Source: an uncultured Dermatophilus sp. (GTDB taxonomy: Bacteria; Actinomycetota; Actinomycetes; Actinomycetales; Dermatophilaceae). From it: a stretch of 7,963 nt of DNA. A program made the position numbers and the translations under genes. Below, in pieces: positions 1 to 5,704 of the stretch. The stretch is from positions 1 through 7,963 of the forward strand of contig CAMCQD010000066.1 in the NCBI GenBank assembly GCA_945876925.1, given 5' to 3'. The notes under the pieces are model-generated. The model did no database searches. It saw only the letters and a program-made list of their open reading frames with translations, and had not been told where the DNA came from. Position 1 is the stretch's first letter. Every line of letters begins with the position of its first letter.

Positions 1-1253
1 GTGAGCAGGCGCAGGATTCCCAGGCGGTCGTGCTCGGCCAGGCGGTGGCGGCCCGGTCCATCATCACCGCCAGTGACCAGTTCCTGGCGCCTACCCGCAG
101 TATCGACGCGGTGCCGGTGATGCTGCGGCGGCGCGCCATCGCCGTCGTCACCCGGCACACGGGGCGTAACCCGGTGCACGTGCCCAATTCCCTGGAGGTC
201 ATCTACCGGATGATCGCGGATCTGCTGTTCGCGATGATCCGCGATGGTGACTTCCCCCTGTCGGGTGACCCCAGGAGCGTGCGGCACGGCACCCCGCGGG
301 TGGGGGACGGGGTGATCCGGCTGGACACCGACGGGATCGTGCAGTTCGCCTCCCCGAACGCGGTGAGCGCGCTGCTGCGGATCGGGCACGCCGGCGCGAT
401 CAGGGGCGAGTACCTGTCCCGGATCGTCGCGGACGTGCTGGAGGATCACACCAGCGTGGACGAGACGCTGCCGCTGGTGACGATGGGGCGGGCGGCATGG
501 CGGACGGACATCGAGGCCCATGACGGGGTGATGGCGATCCGGGCGGTGCCGCTGCGGGTGCGCCGGATGCGGGCGGGGGCGCTCATCCTCGTGCGCGACA
601 TCAGCGAGCTGCGCCATCAGGAGCAGCAGCTGCTCACCAAGGACGCGACTATCCGCGAGATCCATCACCGGGTGAAGAACAACCTGCAGACCGTCGCGGC
701 CCTCCTGCGGCTGCAGGCCCGCCGGGTGGAGGACGCCTCGGCGCGGGCCTCATTGGCCGAGGCGGGGCGCCGGGTGTCGACTATCGCGCTCGTGCACGAC
801 ACGCTCTCGCGCAGCCTGGACGAGGTCGTCGCGTTCGATGAGATCGCCTCCCGGGTGGTCAACGCGATCCTCGAAGTGGCCGGGGGGACGGTGGCCTGGC
901 GCAAGGAGGGGATGTTCGGGAACCTCGCCGCCGATGACGCCACCGCGCTGGCGATGGTGCTGGCCGAGATCGTGCAGAACACGGTGGATCACGCCTTCGG
1001 CCCCGAGGGCGGGAAGGTGACGCTGCGGGTCCGGCATGAGCCGTCCTCGCTGCTGGTGGTCGAGATCTGCGATGACGGCCGGGGCCTGCCCGACGGGTTC
1101 ACCCCGGGCCGTTCCGGGCTGGGCACTCAGATCGTGCGGGCTTTCGTGCAGGACCTCAAGGGCCGGATCAGCTGGACCGCCCAGCCCGAGGGCGGTACCT
1201 GCGTGCGTTTCACGGCCCAGGTGTCCGCGCCGGTGCCCCGCGTCACGGGGTGA
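1..1253 (+). CDS. pdtaS: PdtaS-like sensor histidine kinase (HisKA_2 family), 5' end cut by window
   Basis: This is a cytosolic sensor kinase that should autophosphorylate on histidine and pass phosphate to a PdtaR-type response regulator with an ANTAR RNA-binding output. The reading frame is open from base 3 and ends at TGA 1251-1253, giving 416 visible residues. M. tuberculosis PdtaS has about 500, so roughly 85-90 N-terminal residues lie outside and the ATG/GTG codons near base 30 are internal. Visible in order: the tail of a GAF-like domain (to about base 180), a PAS domain (about 295-600; GDGVIRLDTDGIVQFASPNA), the HisKA_2 dimerisation/phosphoacceptor helix with HHRVKNNLQTVAALLRLQ (His codons at 663 and 666), then an ATPase domain with N-box ExxxN (966-980), DDGRG (from 1071) and GLGTQIV (from 1116). 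All catalytic motifs are present. No transmembrane segment is visible. No response regulator lies nearby; pdtaR is also unlinked in mycobacteria. The convergent whiB1 neighbour supports the orthology. Confidence 0.93.
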   Translation, partial: EQAQDSQAVVLGQAVAARSIITASDQFLAPTRSIDAVPVMLRRRAIAVVTRHTGRNPVHVPNSLEVIYRMIADLLFAMIRDGDFPLSGDPRSVRHGTPRVGDGVIRLDTDGIVQFASPNAVSALLRIGHAGAIRGEYLSRIVADVLEDHTSVDETLPLVTMGRAAWRTDIEAHDGVMAIRAVPLRVRRMRAGALILVRDISELRHQEQQLLTKDATIREIHHRVKNNLQTVAALLRLQARRVEDASARASLAEAGRRVSTIALVHDTLSRSLDEVVAFDEIASRVVNAILEVAGGTVAWRKEGMFGNLAADDATALAMVLAEIVQNTVDHAFGPEGGKVTLRVRHEPSSLLVVEICDDGRGLPDGFTPGRSGLGTQIVRAFVQDLKGRISWTAQPEGGTCVRFTAQVSAPVPRVTG

Positions 1254-1261
1254 TCCGGGTA

Positions 1262-1280
1262 GCGGGCTGCGGCAGCCCGC
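1262..1280 (+). terminator. Hairpin just after pdtaS, possible terminator
   Basis: A perfect 8-bp inverted repeat, GCGGGCTG (1262-1269) and CAGCCCGC (1273-1280), encloses a 3-base loop. It starts 8 bases after the kinase stop codon. There is no T-run after it, so it would be a weak or Rho-assisted terminator, or a 3'-end stabilising hairpin. T-less hairpins are common in actinobacteria. Confidence 0.5.
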
Positions 1281-1342
1281 GCAGGAGCTTTGCCGAGGAT
1301 GGGCTCAGCTGATCGCGTGGCGGCCTGCTGCGGGATGTGCCT

Positions 1343-1371
1343 GCTTCGCGCCGGCGTTCCCGGCGCGAAGC
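1343..1371. terminator. Strong 12-bp hairpin between convergent pdtaS and whiB1, likely bidirectional terminator
   Basis: A perfect 12-bp inverted repeat, GCTTCGCGCCGG (1343-1354) and CCGGCGCGAAGC (1360-1371), has a 5-base loop. It sits roughly midway between the pdtaS stop and the whiB1 stop. Since it is symmetric and no gene overlaps it, it could end transcripts arriving from either side. There is no clear T-run on either strand. The rest of 1254-1458 shows no gene. Confidence 0.6.
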
Positions 1372-1458
1372 GGATGACGGTGCGTGCGCAGGTCCGGTGG
1401 CGAGCCGGTCAGCAACCCCCCGAAGGCTGCCCGGTCCGGCCAGCGGCGGTGCGCGTGC

Positions 1459-1707
1459 TCAGCCTGCCCGGCGGGCGCGGGCGTTGCGGCGCTTGAGGGC
1501 GCGGCGTTCGTCCTCGGACATGCCGCCCCAGACGCCGGCGTCCTGCCCGGATTCGATTGCCCAGGACAGGCAGGTATCGATGACGTCGCAGCGGCGGCAC
1601 ACGGCCTTGGCTTCCTCGATCTGGAGGAGAGCGGGGCCGGTGTTGCCGATGGGGAAGAACAGCTCAGGGTCCTCGGTTAGGCATGCAGCGCGGTTACGCC
1701 AGTCCAT
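1459..1707 (-). CDS. whiB1: WhiB1-type [4Fe-4S] transcriptional regulator
   Basis: This 82-aa WhiB-family (Wbl) protein binds an iron-sulfur cluster and, by analogy with mycobacterial WhiB1, would bind the C-terminal region of the principal sigma factor and respond to nitric oxide. Four cysteines are placed exactly as in WhiB1: C9, C37, C40 and C46 (CxxCxxxxxC after the lone C9). They are followed by the GVWGG turn (58-62) and the basic tail ERRALKRRNARARR that contacts DNA. The start MDWRN matches the WhiB1 N-terminus. An AAGGAG ribosome binding site at 1718-1723 lies 10 bases upstream, so the longer in-frame extension to base 1827 is rejected. WhiB1 is essential in M. tuberculosis. The convergent arrangement with pdtaS repeats the mycobacterial order. 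No clear -10/-35 pair could be assigned upstream. Confidence 0.95.
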   Translation of the reverse strand: MDWRNRAACLTEDPELFFPIGNTGPALLQIEEAKAVCRRCDVIDTCLSWAIESGQDAGVWGGMSEDERRALKRRNARARRAG

Positions 1708-1717
1708 GAGGGGTTTA

Positions 1718-1723
1718 CTCCTT
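1718..1723 (-). promoter_or_regulatory. Ribosome binding site fixing the whiB1 start
   Basis: On the minus strand AAGGAG lies 10 bases before the ATG at 1705-1707. It selects the 82-aa WhiB1-length product over the 122-aa extended reading frame, whose upstream part resembles no Wbl protein. Confidence 0.75.
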
Positions 1724-1964
1724 GATATCTGGTGGTTTTCGGCGGGGCGCCTGCGTACGGCACAGTGCGCCGCCGCATACTGCCCTCCGGTGTCTTCACG
1801 GACCCTCGGCGACGAGGTTGGTGACAAACGATGCCCTTCACTGGCACCCAGGTGATGAGGATGTGGTCCCGTGCCTGGGAACGACCAGACCGCGCACGCC
1901 TCATCCGGGCACCCGCCTGTGGTGAGTGACCCGGAGCTGGTCGTACGCTGACCGGTCTTTACCT

Positions 1965-1982
1965 GTAACGAGCAACCGTTAC
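1965..1982. repeat. 6-bp inverted repeat with 6-base spacer upstream of whiB1
   Basis: GTAACG (1965-1970) and CGTTAC (1977-1982) are perfect inverted repeats around AGCAAC. It lies about 258 bases upstream of the whiB1 start on the opposite strand. It could be a regulator site or a small hexaloop hairpin; the sequence alone does not decide. Confidence 0.4.
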
Positions 1983-2077
1983 GAGAGGTCCGTCGCGCTC
2001 CATTGCGCCCGCCCCGCAGGCCCCCTTGGGAACCTCTGAAACGACAACGAACTCAAGACGCCCCCCGCATGAGGCGA

Positions 2078-2106
2078 GGTGTTTCTCCCTGTAGGGCGAA
2101 GACACC
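2078..2106. repeat. Imperfect stem-loop in the whiB1 upstream gap
   Basis: GGTGTTT (2078-2084) pairs with AGACACC (2100-2106) with one G-T pair. The stem continues through C2085-G2098 (with a bulge) and CCC/GGG (2087-2089 with 2094-2096) to a TGTA tetraloop. It is preceded by a six-C run at 2061-2066. It is part of a cluster of foldable elements and has no assigned function. Confidence 0.4.
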
Positions 2107-2175
2107 ACGTCACGATGCCGCGAGCAGCCTCACGCTCTCGATCAAGCAGTTGGATTTTGAATAGCATCACAGGTC

Positions 2176-2205
2176 TTCGCCGGGCTGGGAAGACTTTCCG
2201 GCGAA
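2176..2205. terminator. Perfect 8-bp hairpin followed by TTT, possible terminator
   Basis: TTCGCCGG (2176-2183) and CCGGCGAA (2198-2205) are exact inverted repeats with a 14-base spacer, followed on the plus strand by TTT. The shape fits a modest intrinsic terminator for a plus-strand transcript arising in the gap, or an operator. No gene ends here, so if it is a terminator it implies an unannotated RNA. Confidence 0.35.
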
Positions 2206-2410
2206 TTTGCGCACAGATCGGGGGAGTCCGCGTGCGATGGACAGTATGTCCGGCTCTGTGCCCGTGACAAGCTGTGCTGTTCCGCACCCCCGGGACCGGG
2301 TGCTGAGGCAGGGTACCGACTTACATTGACATTAGCAGCATTTGAATCGGGTGCGGTCCGCTGCCGGCGCCTTGCCCGCTCCCCGGTTGCGGGGTGGACC
2401 GTCACGAATT

Positions 2411-2457
2411 GGTCACGTAGTCTGCGAATAACCTACGGGTACGTAGGTTACGTGACC
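2411..2457. promoter_or_regulatory. Nested inverted repeats, probable operator/promoter of the flavoenzyme gene
   Basis: Inner repeat: TAACCTACG (2429-2437) and CGTAGGTTA (2442-2450), perfect over 9 bp with a 4-base spacer. Outer repeat: GGTCACGTA (2411-2419) and TACGTGACC (2449-2457), perfect over 9 bp. The outer right arm overlaps the inner one by two bases. The cluster ends about 60 bases before the GTG start. A TAnnnT hexamer, TAGGTT (2444-2449), lies within the inner right arm and could be a -10 element, though no good -35 precedes it. Symmetry and size fit a dimeric regulator, for example TetR type; the regulator is not in the window and its identity is inference. Confidence 0.65.
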
Positions 2458-2506
2458 GAAGGTTCGTCCCATCGGGGGGTGGGTCCGGCGCGTGCGAGGT
2501 ACTTGC

Positions 2507-2512
2507 GGGAGG
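2507..2512 (+). promoter_or_regulatory. Ribosome binding site choosing the GTG start at 2519
   Basis: GGGAGG lies 6 bases before GTG 2519 and only 3 bases before the adjacent GTG 2516. Spacing favours 2519. The GTG at 2492 would lie upstream of this site. Confidence 0.7.
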
Positions 2513-2518
2513 AACGTG

Positions 2519-3958
2519 GTGACCAGGCAGCAGCCGACGATCATCCAGGGGGGCATGGGGGTCGCGGTCTCCTCGTGGCAGCTGGCGCGCACGGTGGCCC
2601 AGCATGGCGAACTCGGCGTCGTCTCCGGTACCGCGCTGGACTGCGTGCTGGCCCGGGTGCTGCAGGACGGCGATCGCGGCGGCCACGCCCGGCGCGCCCT
2701 GGCGCACTTCCCCGATCAGGAGATGGTGCACCGGGCGCTCAGCACGTACTACCTGCCCGAGGGCCGCCAGGGACGGCCGTACCGGCCCAATCCCACGCTC
2801 ACCATCGACGCCTCCCGCAAGGCGATCGAGCTGTCGGTGCTGGGTAACTTCGCCGAGGTGTGGCTGGCCAAGGAAGGGCACGACGGCCTCATCGGCATCA
2901 ACTTCCTGGAGAAGATCCAGATGGCCACGCCCAGCGCGGCCCTGGGCGCGATGCTCGCCGGCGTCGACTACGTGCTCATGGGAGCCGGCATCCCGCGCGA
3001 GATCCCCGCGCTGCTGCGGGCCTTCGCCGCCGGGAAGCCCGGCTCGGTGACGATCGACGTGGCCGGCGCCACCGGGACGCACGCCTCCGTCGTCGACCCG
3101 GTCGCGGTGCTGGGGGAGCATCTGCCGCAGCTGCGCCAGCCGCGGTTCCTGGCGATCATCTCGCTGCACACCCTGGCCGCCTACCTGTACCGGGATGAGG
3201 ACATCCGCCCGGATGGCTTCGTCGTCGAGGGGCCCGCGGCCGGGGGGCACAGCGCGCCCCCGCGCGGCAAGATGACCCTCGATGAGCACGGGCAGCCCGT
3301 CTACGGTGCCCGCGATCTGCCCGACCTGGACCGGATCGCCGCGATCGGCCTGCCGTTCTGGCTGGCCGGGGCGTATAGCACGCCCGAATCGGTGGCGGCG
3401 GCCCTCGCCGCCGGGGCCGCCGGGGTGCAGTGCGGAACCGTGTTCGCGCTGTGCCAGGAGTCCGGGTTCGACCGGGCCGTGCTGGCGCAGCTGCTGGCCG
3501 GGCTCGGCGAGGGCAGCCTCGTCGTCCGCAATGATCCGCGCGCCTCGCCGACGGGCTTCCCGTTCAAGATCGCCGGGCTGGCCGGCACGCTCTCGGATGA
3601 GGAAACCTACCTGCGCAGGCCCCGGCTGTGTGACCTGTCGTACCTGCGGACCCCGTTCGAGCGGGCCGACGGGAAGGTCGGCTACCGGTGCCCGGCCGAG
3701 CCGGTGGAGGCCTACCTCAAGAAGGGCGGGCAGCTCGGGGAGACGGTTGGCCGCAAATGCCTGTGCAACGGCCTCATGGCCAACATCGGCATCGGGCAGC
3801 ACCGCAAGGACGGCTACGAGGAGCTGCCCGCCGTGACGCTGGGCCAGGATCTGGAGGGGCCTCGCCGGCTGCTGGCGGCCCACCCGGAGGGCTGGACCGC
3901 CGGGCAGGCGCTGGACTGGCTGCTCTCCGGCGTCAGGCAGCCGTCCCCGGCCCGCTGA
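2519..3958 (+). CDS. NPD/nitronate monooxygenase-family FMN enzyme (PfaD/FabK-related TIM barrel)
   Basis: A 479-aa member of the 2-nitropropane dioxygenase/nitronate monooxygenase superfamily, which also includes FabK- and PfaD-type flavin enoyl reductases. N-terminal IIQGGMG (8-14) is the usual phosphate/FMN-binding opening. YVLMGAGIPREIP (151-163) and PAAGGHS (239-245, H244 at the position of the family's catalytic histidine) follow. LAGAYSTPE (282-290) and GAAGVQCGTVFAL (299-311) form the C-terminal FMN-phosphate side of the barrel. The last 110 residues carry C371, C391, C414 and C416 in RLCDLSYLR, GYRCPAEPV and RKCLCNGL. Classical nitronate monooxygenases have about 320-380 residues, so this is a longer subfamily known from many actinobacteria. 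The actual substrate is unknown: nitronate oxidation or acyl/polyketide reduction are both possible. It is monocistronic, with an operator-like repeat upstream and a convergent neighbour downstream. The start was chosen from GGGAGG spacing. Confidence 0.85.
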   Translation: MTRQQPTIIQGGMGVAVSSWQLARTVAQHGELGVVSGTALDCVLARVLQDGDRGGHARRALAHFPDQEMVHRALSTYYLPEGRQGRPYRPNPTLTIDASRKAIELSVLGNFAEVWLAKEGHDGLIGINFLEKIQMATPSAALGAMLAGVDYVLMGAGIPREIPALLRAFAAGKPGSVTIDVAGATGTHASVVDPVAVLGEHLPQLRQPRFLAIISLHTLAAYLYRDEDIRPDGFVVEGPAAGGHSAPPRGKMTLDEHGQPVYGARDLPDLDRIAAIGLPFWLAGAYSTPESVAAALAAGAAGVQCGTVFALCQESGFDRAVLAQLLAGLGEGSLVVRNDPRASPTGFPFKIAGLAGTLSDEETYLRRPRLCDLSYLRTPFERADGKVGYRCPAEPVEAYLKKGGQLGETVGRKCLCNGLMANIGIGQHRKDGYEELPAVTLGQDLEGPRRLLAAHPEGWTAGQALDWLLSGVRQPSPAR

Positions 3959-3961
3959 GCC

Positions 3962-3982
3962 GCCCCGGGGAGCGCCTGGGGC
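3962..3982. terminator. Hairpin in the 24-base gap between convergent stops
   Basis: GCCCCGGG (3962-3969) pairs with CCTGGGGC (3975-3982) through eight pairs including one G-T, leaving a 5-base loop. It fits exactly between the flavoenzyme stop (ends 3958) and the minus-strand small gene's stop (3983-3985), so it probably ends both transcripts. No T-run is present. Confidence 0.6.
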
Positions 3983-4171
3983 TCAGGAGATCTCGGCCCG
4001 GGCCCAGTCCTCGCTGCGGTACAGGCGGCGCACCTCCTCGAACCGCCCGGCGCGCAGGTAGGCCACGAGCAGCGTTCCGGTGCGCTGGTCGCGCCGCGCG
4101 ATCCACTCCCCGTCGCCGGGATGGCCGAACTCTTCCCGGCGCCCGTCGCGGCGGTAGACCCGCACGCCCAT
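3983..4171 (-). CDS. Unrecognised 62-aa basic/charged small protein
   Basis: I do not recognise this protein. The frame runs from ATG (4169-4171) to TGA (3983-3985). It begins MGVRVYRRDGRREEFGHPGD and ends RRLYRSEDWARAEIS. It has no signal peptide, membrane segment or cysteine. It is rich in Arg, Glu and Asp, with alternating hydrophobic stretches (TLLVAYLRAGRFEEVRRLY, about residues 33-51) that could form a strand followed by a helix in a compact fold. The best evidence that it is real is AGGAGG at 4177-4182, only 5 bases before the ATG, plus a terminator-like hairpin directly after the stop and a divergent control region in front. The frame is open upstream to 4288, but the Pro/Gly-rich extension lacks a ribosome binding site. 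Plus-strand open frames over the same bases look like shadows. Confidence 0.65.
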   Translation of the reverse strand: MGVRVYRRDGRREEFGHPGDGEWIARRDQRTGTLLVAYLRAGRFEEVRRLYRSEDWARAEIS

Positions 4172-4176
4172 CGCGG

Positions 4177-4182
4177 CCTCCT
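4177..4182 (-). promoter_or_regulatory. Ribosome binding site of the small minus-strand gene
   Basis: AGGAGG on the minus strand, 5 bases from the ATG at 4169-4171. It is the main support for the 62-aa product and its start. Confidence 0.7.
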
Positions 4183-4285
4183 GGTGCTCGCCCCCGGCAT
4201 GCCCCGTGATCCCCGGGCTCGCGGTGACGCGCGGGCGGGTGCCCGGTCCCGGCCGGGGACTGGCAGGGTAGCCGGTGGCGGGGCC

Positions 4286-4318
4286 CATCCCGGAGCCGGG
4301 ATGAATACCCGCGCGGGT
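4286..4318. promoter_or_regulatory. Two adjacent palindromes in the divergent control region
   Basis: CATCCCGG-AG-CCGGGATG (4286-4303) is a perfect 8-bp inverted repeat with a 2-base centre. Three bases on, ACCCGCGCGGGT (4307-4318) is a perfect 12-base palindrome. They sit between the small minus-strand gene and the phospholipase D gene, about 42-74 bases before the latter's likely transcription start, so they may serve as operator or activator sites for one or both genes. GC-rich DNA yields short palindromes by chance, but two this clean in tandem are less expected. Confidence 0.5.
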
Positions 4319-4347
4319 GCGAACCAGGCGGGCGCGGGACCGTTCGA

Positions 4348-4353
4348 TACGGT
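4348..4353 (+). promoter_or_regulatory. Candidate -10 element of a leaderless phospholipase D mRNA
   Basis: TACGGT (TAnnnT form) is followed by 6 bases and then ATG 4360, the spacing expected when transcription begins at the start codon itself. There is no Shine-Dalgarno sequence before the ATG. A -35 element is not obvious. Confidence 0.5.
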
Positions 4354-4359
4354 GTGCCT

Positions 4360-5592
4360 ATGGCTTCCCGACCGGTACGCGTACTCGCCAGGCTGGCACT
4401 GGTCGCTGCCGTTGCCCAGATGGGAGCCGCGGTCGCGGTGACCGCGGTGGATGCGGTGCGCAAGCATCGCTCACCGCCGACCGGTGAGTTCCCCCGGGCG
4501 GAAGCGCTGTCCGCCTCGGTGGCGGGCAATGACCTCACCGTCTATACCTCCGGTGAGCCGCTGTACCAGGCGATGCTGGACGCGATCAATAGCGCCCGCA
4601 CCAGCGTGTACTTCGAGACGTACATCTGGAAGGGCGACGAGATCGGCACCCGGTTCCGCGATGCGCTCATCGCGGCCGCCGAGCGCGGCGTGCTCGTCTG
4701 CGTCATCTACGACTGGCCCGCCAATCTCGTGGTCGATCCGAGGTTCTACGCCTTTCCCGGATCCATTCACCTGCTGCGCTTCCCGGCGCCGCGCTGGCAG
4801 ATGCTGCGCCCGACCGCGCGGGTGTGGGGGCGTGATCACCGCAAGCTGCTCATCGTCGACGGCGAGCTGGGCTTCGTGGGCGGCTACAACATCGGCGATC
4901 TGTACGGGCGCAGCTGGCGGGATACGCATGTGCGGGTCGCCGGCCCGGCGGTGTGGGAGCTGGAGGACGCCTTCGTCGACTTCTGGAACACCTACCGCCG
5001 CCGTGGTGCCCCGCTGCTGGCCGAGCGGGGCAGCCACGACTGGGACGCGCACATCCTGGCGGCGCGCAATGACCCGCCGCGGCTGCTGTTCCCGGTGCGC
5101 GGGCTCTACCTGGGAGCGATCGAACGGGCGGTCTCGCGCATCTGGATCACCCAGGGGTACTTCATCCCCGACACCGAGATCCACTCGGCCCTCGTGCGGG
5201 CCGCAGCCCGGGGCGTGGACGTGCGGATCATCGTGCCGCAGTACAGCAACCACATCCTGGCCGACTGGGTCGCCCGGGGGTACTTCGAGTCCCTGCTGGA
5301 AGGCGGGGTCACCATCTGGCTGTACCGCGACGCGATGGTGCACGCCAAGACGGCCACCGTGGACGGGCGGTGGAGCACCATCGGCACGGCCAACATCGAC
5401 CGGCTCTCGCTGGTGGGCAACTTCGAGGTGAACCTGGAGGTGTTCAGCGCCGAGCTGGCCGACCGGATGGAGCAGATCTTCCACATCGACTTGTCCAACT
5501 GCACCGAGCTCACCCATGAGGACTGGGCCGAGCGGCCCCGGTACGTGCGGCTCATCGAGCGCCTGCTGTCCTCGTTCTACCCGTTCGTGTGA
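4360..5592 (+). CDS. Membrane-anchored phospholipase D-family protein, cardiolipin synthase type
   Basis: A 410-aa protein of the bacterial cardiolipin synthase / phospholipase D group. This group transfers phosphatidyl groups between phosphatidylglycerol molecules, or hydrolyses phosphodiesters, through a phosphohistidine intermediate. One hydrophobic segment (about residues 8-28) should anchor it in the membrane. Two complete HKD motifs are present: H160-K162-D167 in RDHRKLLIVDG, followed by GFVGGYNI, and H328-K330-D335 in VHAKTATVDG, followed by STIGTANID. SVYFETYIWKGDEIG (about 82-96) is the typical N-terminal strand-helix. The length is close to E. coli ClsB (413 aa) and it lacks ClsA's second membrane helix. 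Many actinobacteria make cardiolipin with an unrelated CDP-alcohol phosphatidyltransferase, so the exact product here is uncertain. ATG 4360 is preferred over the in-frame GTG 4354 because it fits a leaderless promoter; neither has a ribosome binding site. Confidence 0.87.
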   Translation: MASRPVRVLARLALVAAVAQMGAAVAVTAVDAVRKHRSPPTGEFPRAEALSASVAGNDLTVYTSGEPLYQAMLDAINSARTSVYFETYIWKGDEIGTRFRDALIAAAERGVLVCVIYDWPANLVVDPRFYAFPGSIHLLRFPAPRWQMLRPTARVWGRDHRKLLIVDGELGFVGGYNIGDLYGRSWRDTHVRVAGPAVWELEDAFVDFWNTYRRRGAPLLAERGSHDWDAHILAARNDPPRLLFPVRGLYLGAIERAVSRIWITQGYFIPDTEIHSALVRAAARGVDVRIIVPQYSNHILADWVARGYFESLLEGGVTIWLYRDAMVHAKTATVDGRWSTIGTANIDRLSLVGNFEVNLEVFSAELADRMEQIFHIDLSNCTELTHEDWAERPRYVRLIERLLSSFYPFV

Positions 5593-5605
5593 GGGCGGGC
5601 AGGCC

Positions 5606-5630
5606 GGTGCCTCGCCGGTGCCGGGGCACC
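5606..5630 (+). terminator. Hairpin after the phospholipase D gene, possible terminator
   Basis: GGCACC (5625-5630) can pair with GGTGCC at 5606-5611 (13-base loop), or its GCACC-containing part with GGTGC at 5617-5621 (4-base loop), because GCCGGTGCC is directly repeated at 5603-5611 and 5614-5622. The structure starts 13 bases after the stop and has no T-run. Confidence 0.45.
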
Positions 5631-5690
5631 TGGGGCTCTCCGGGCCGGTGACGTGGCCCGCGGCGGGAGCGGGGCAGGCGCGCCGTCGCG

Positions 5691-5696
5691 TAACGT
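5691..5696 (+). promoter_or_regulatory. Candidate -10 element of prfB
   Basis: TAACGT (TAnnnT form) lies 8 bases before GTG 5705. There is no good ribosome binding site, only a weak AGG at 5697-5699. This suggests a leaderless or nearly leaderless message. No clear -35 is visible. Confidence 0.45.
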
Positions 5697-5704
5697 AGGT
5701 CATT

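Larger units (their letters stand above)
1725..2400. other. Long gene-free region between divergent whiB1 and the flavoenzyme gene
   Basis: None of the open frames here looks like a real protein: they have no good ribosome binding site, low-complexity Arg/Pro/Ser-rich shadow composition, or mutual overlap on both strands. The stretch should hold the whiB1 promoter and leader, but I could not assign a -35/-10 pair. A perfect TTGACA occurs at 2326-2331 within an AT-richer patch (about 2318-2348) but has no good -10 at 16-18 bases. Local structures include an inverted repeat at 1965-1982 (GTAACG-6-CGTTAC), a possible long-range arm AGAGGT/ACCTCT (1984-1989 and 2032-2037), and hairpins at 2078-2106 and 2176-2205. 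A noncoding RNA or a long structured leader is possible but unproven. Confidence 0.6.

Noticed and set aside
1379..1450. Resemblance to an actinobacterial SAM riboswitch (GAGCCGGTCAGCAACCCC)
   Set aside because: Only a short string resembles the aptamer core; closing stems are not evident and no gene follows on the plus strand, since whiB1 converges.
1708..1827. N-terminal 40-codon extension of whiB1
   Set aside because: The frame is open, but the 82-aa start has a good AAGGAG and matches WhiB1 length; the extension resembles no Wbl protein.
2326..2331. Perfect TTGACA as a promoter -35
   Set aside because: No TAnnnT hexamer occurs 16-18 bases downstream, and the next gene starts about 190 bases later; kept only as a note on the AT-richer patch.
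2402..3883. 493-aa open frame on the minus strand opposite the flavoenzyme
   Set aside because: It is rich in His, Arg, Gly and Gln with no recognisable domain, and lies opposite a gene with clear motifs; a typical antisense shadow in GC-rich DNA.
4121..4441. 106-aa plus-strand open frame across the divergent region
   Set aside because: It overlaps the small minus-strand gene and the phospholipase D start, has no ribosome binding site and has shadow-like composition.
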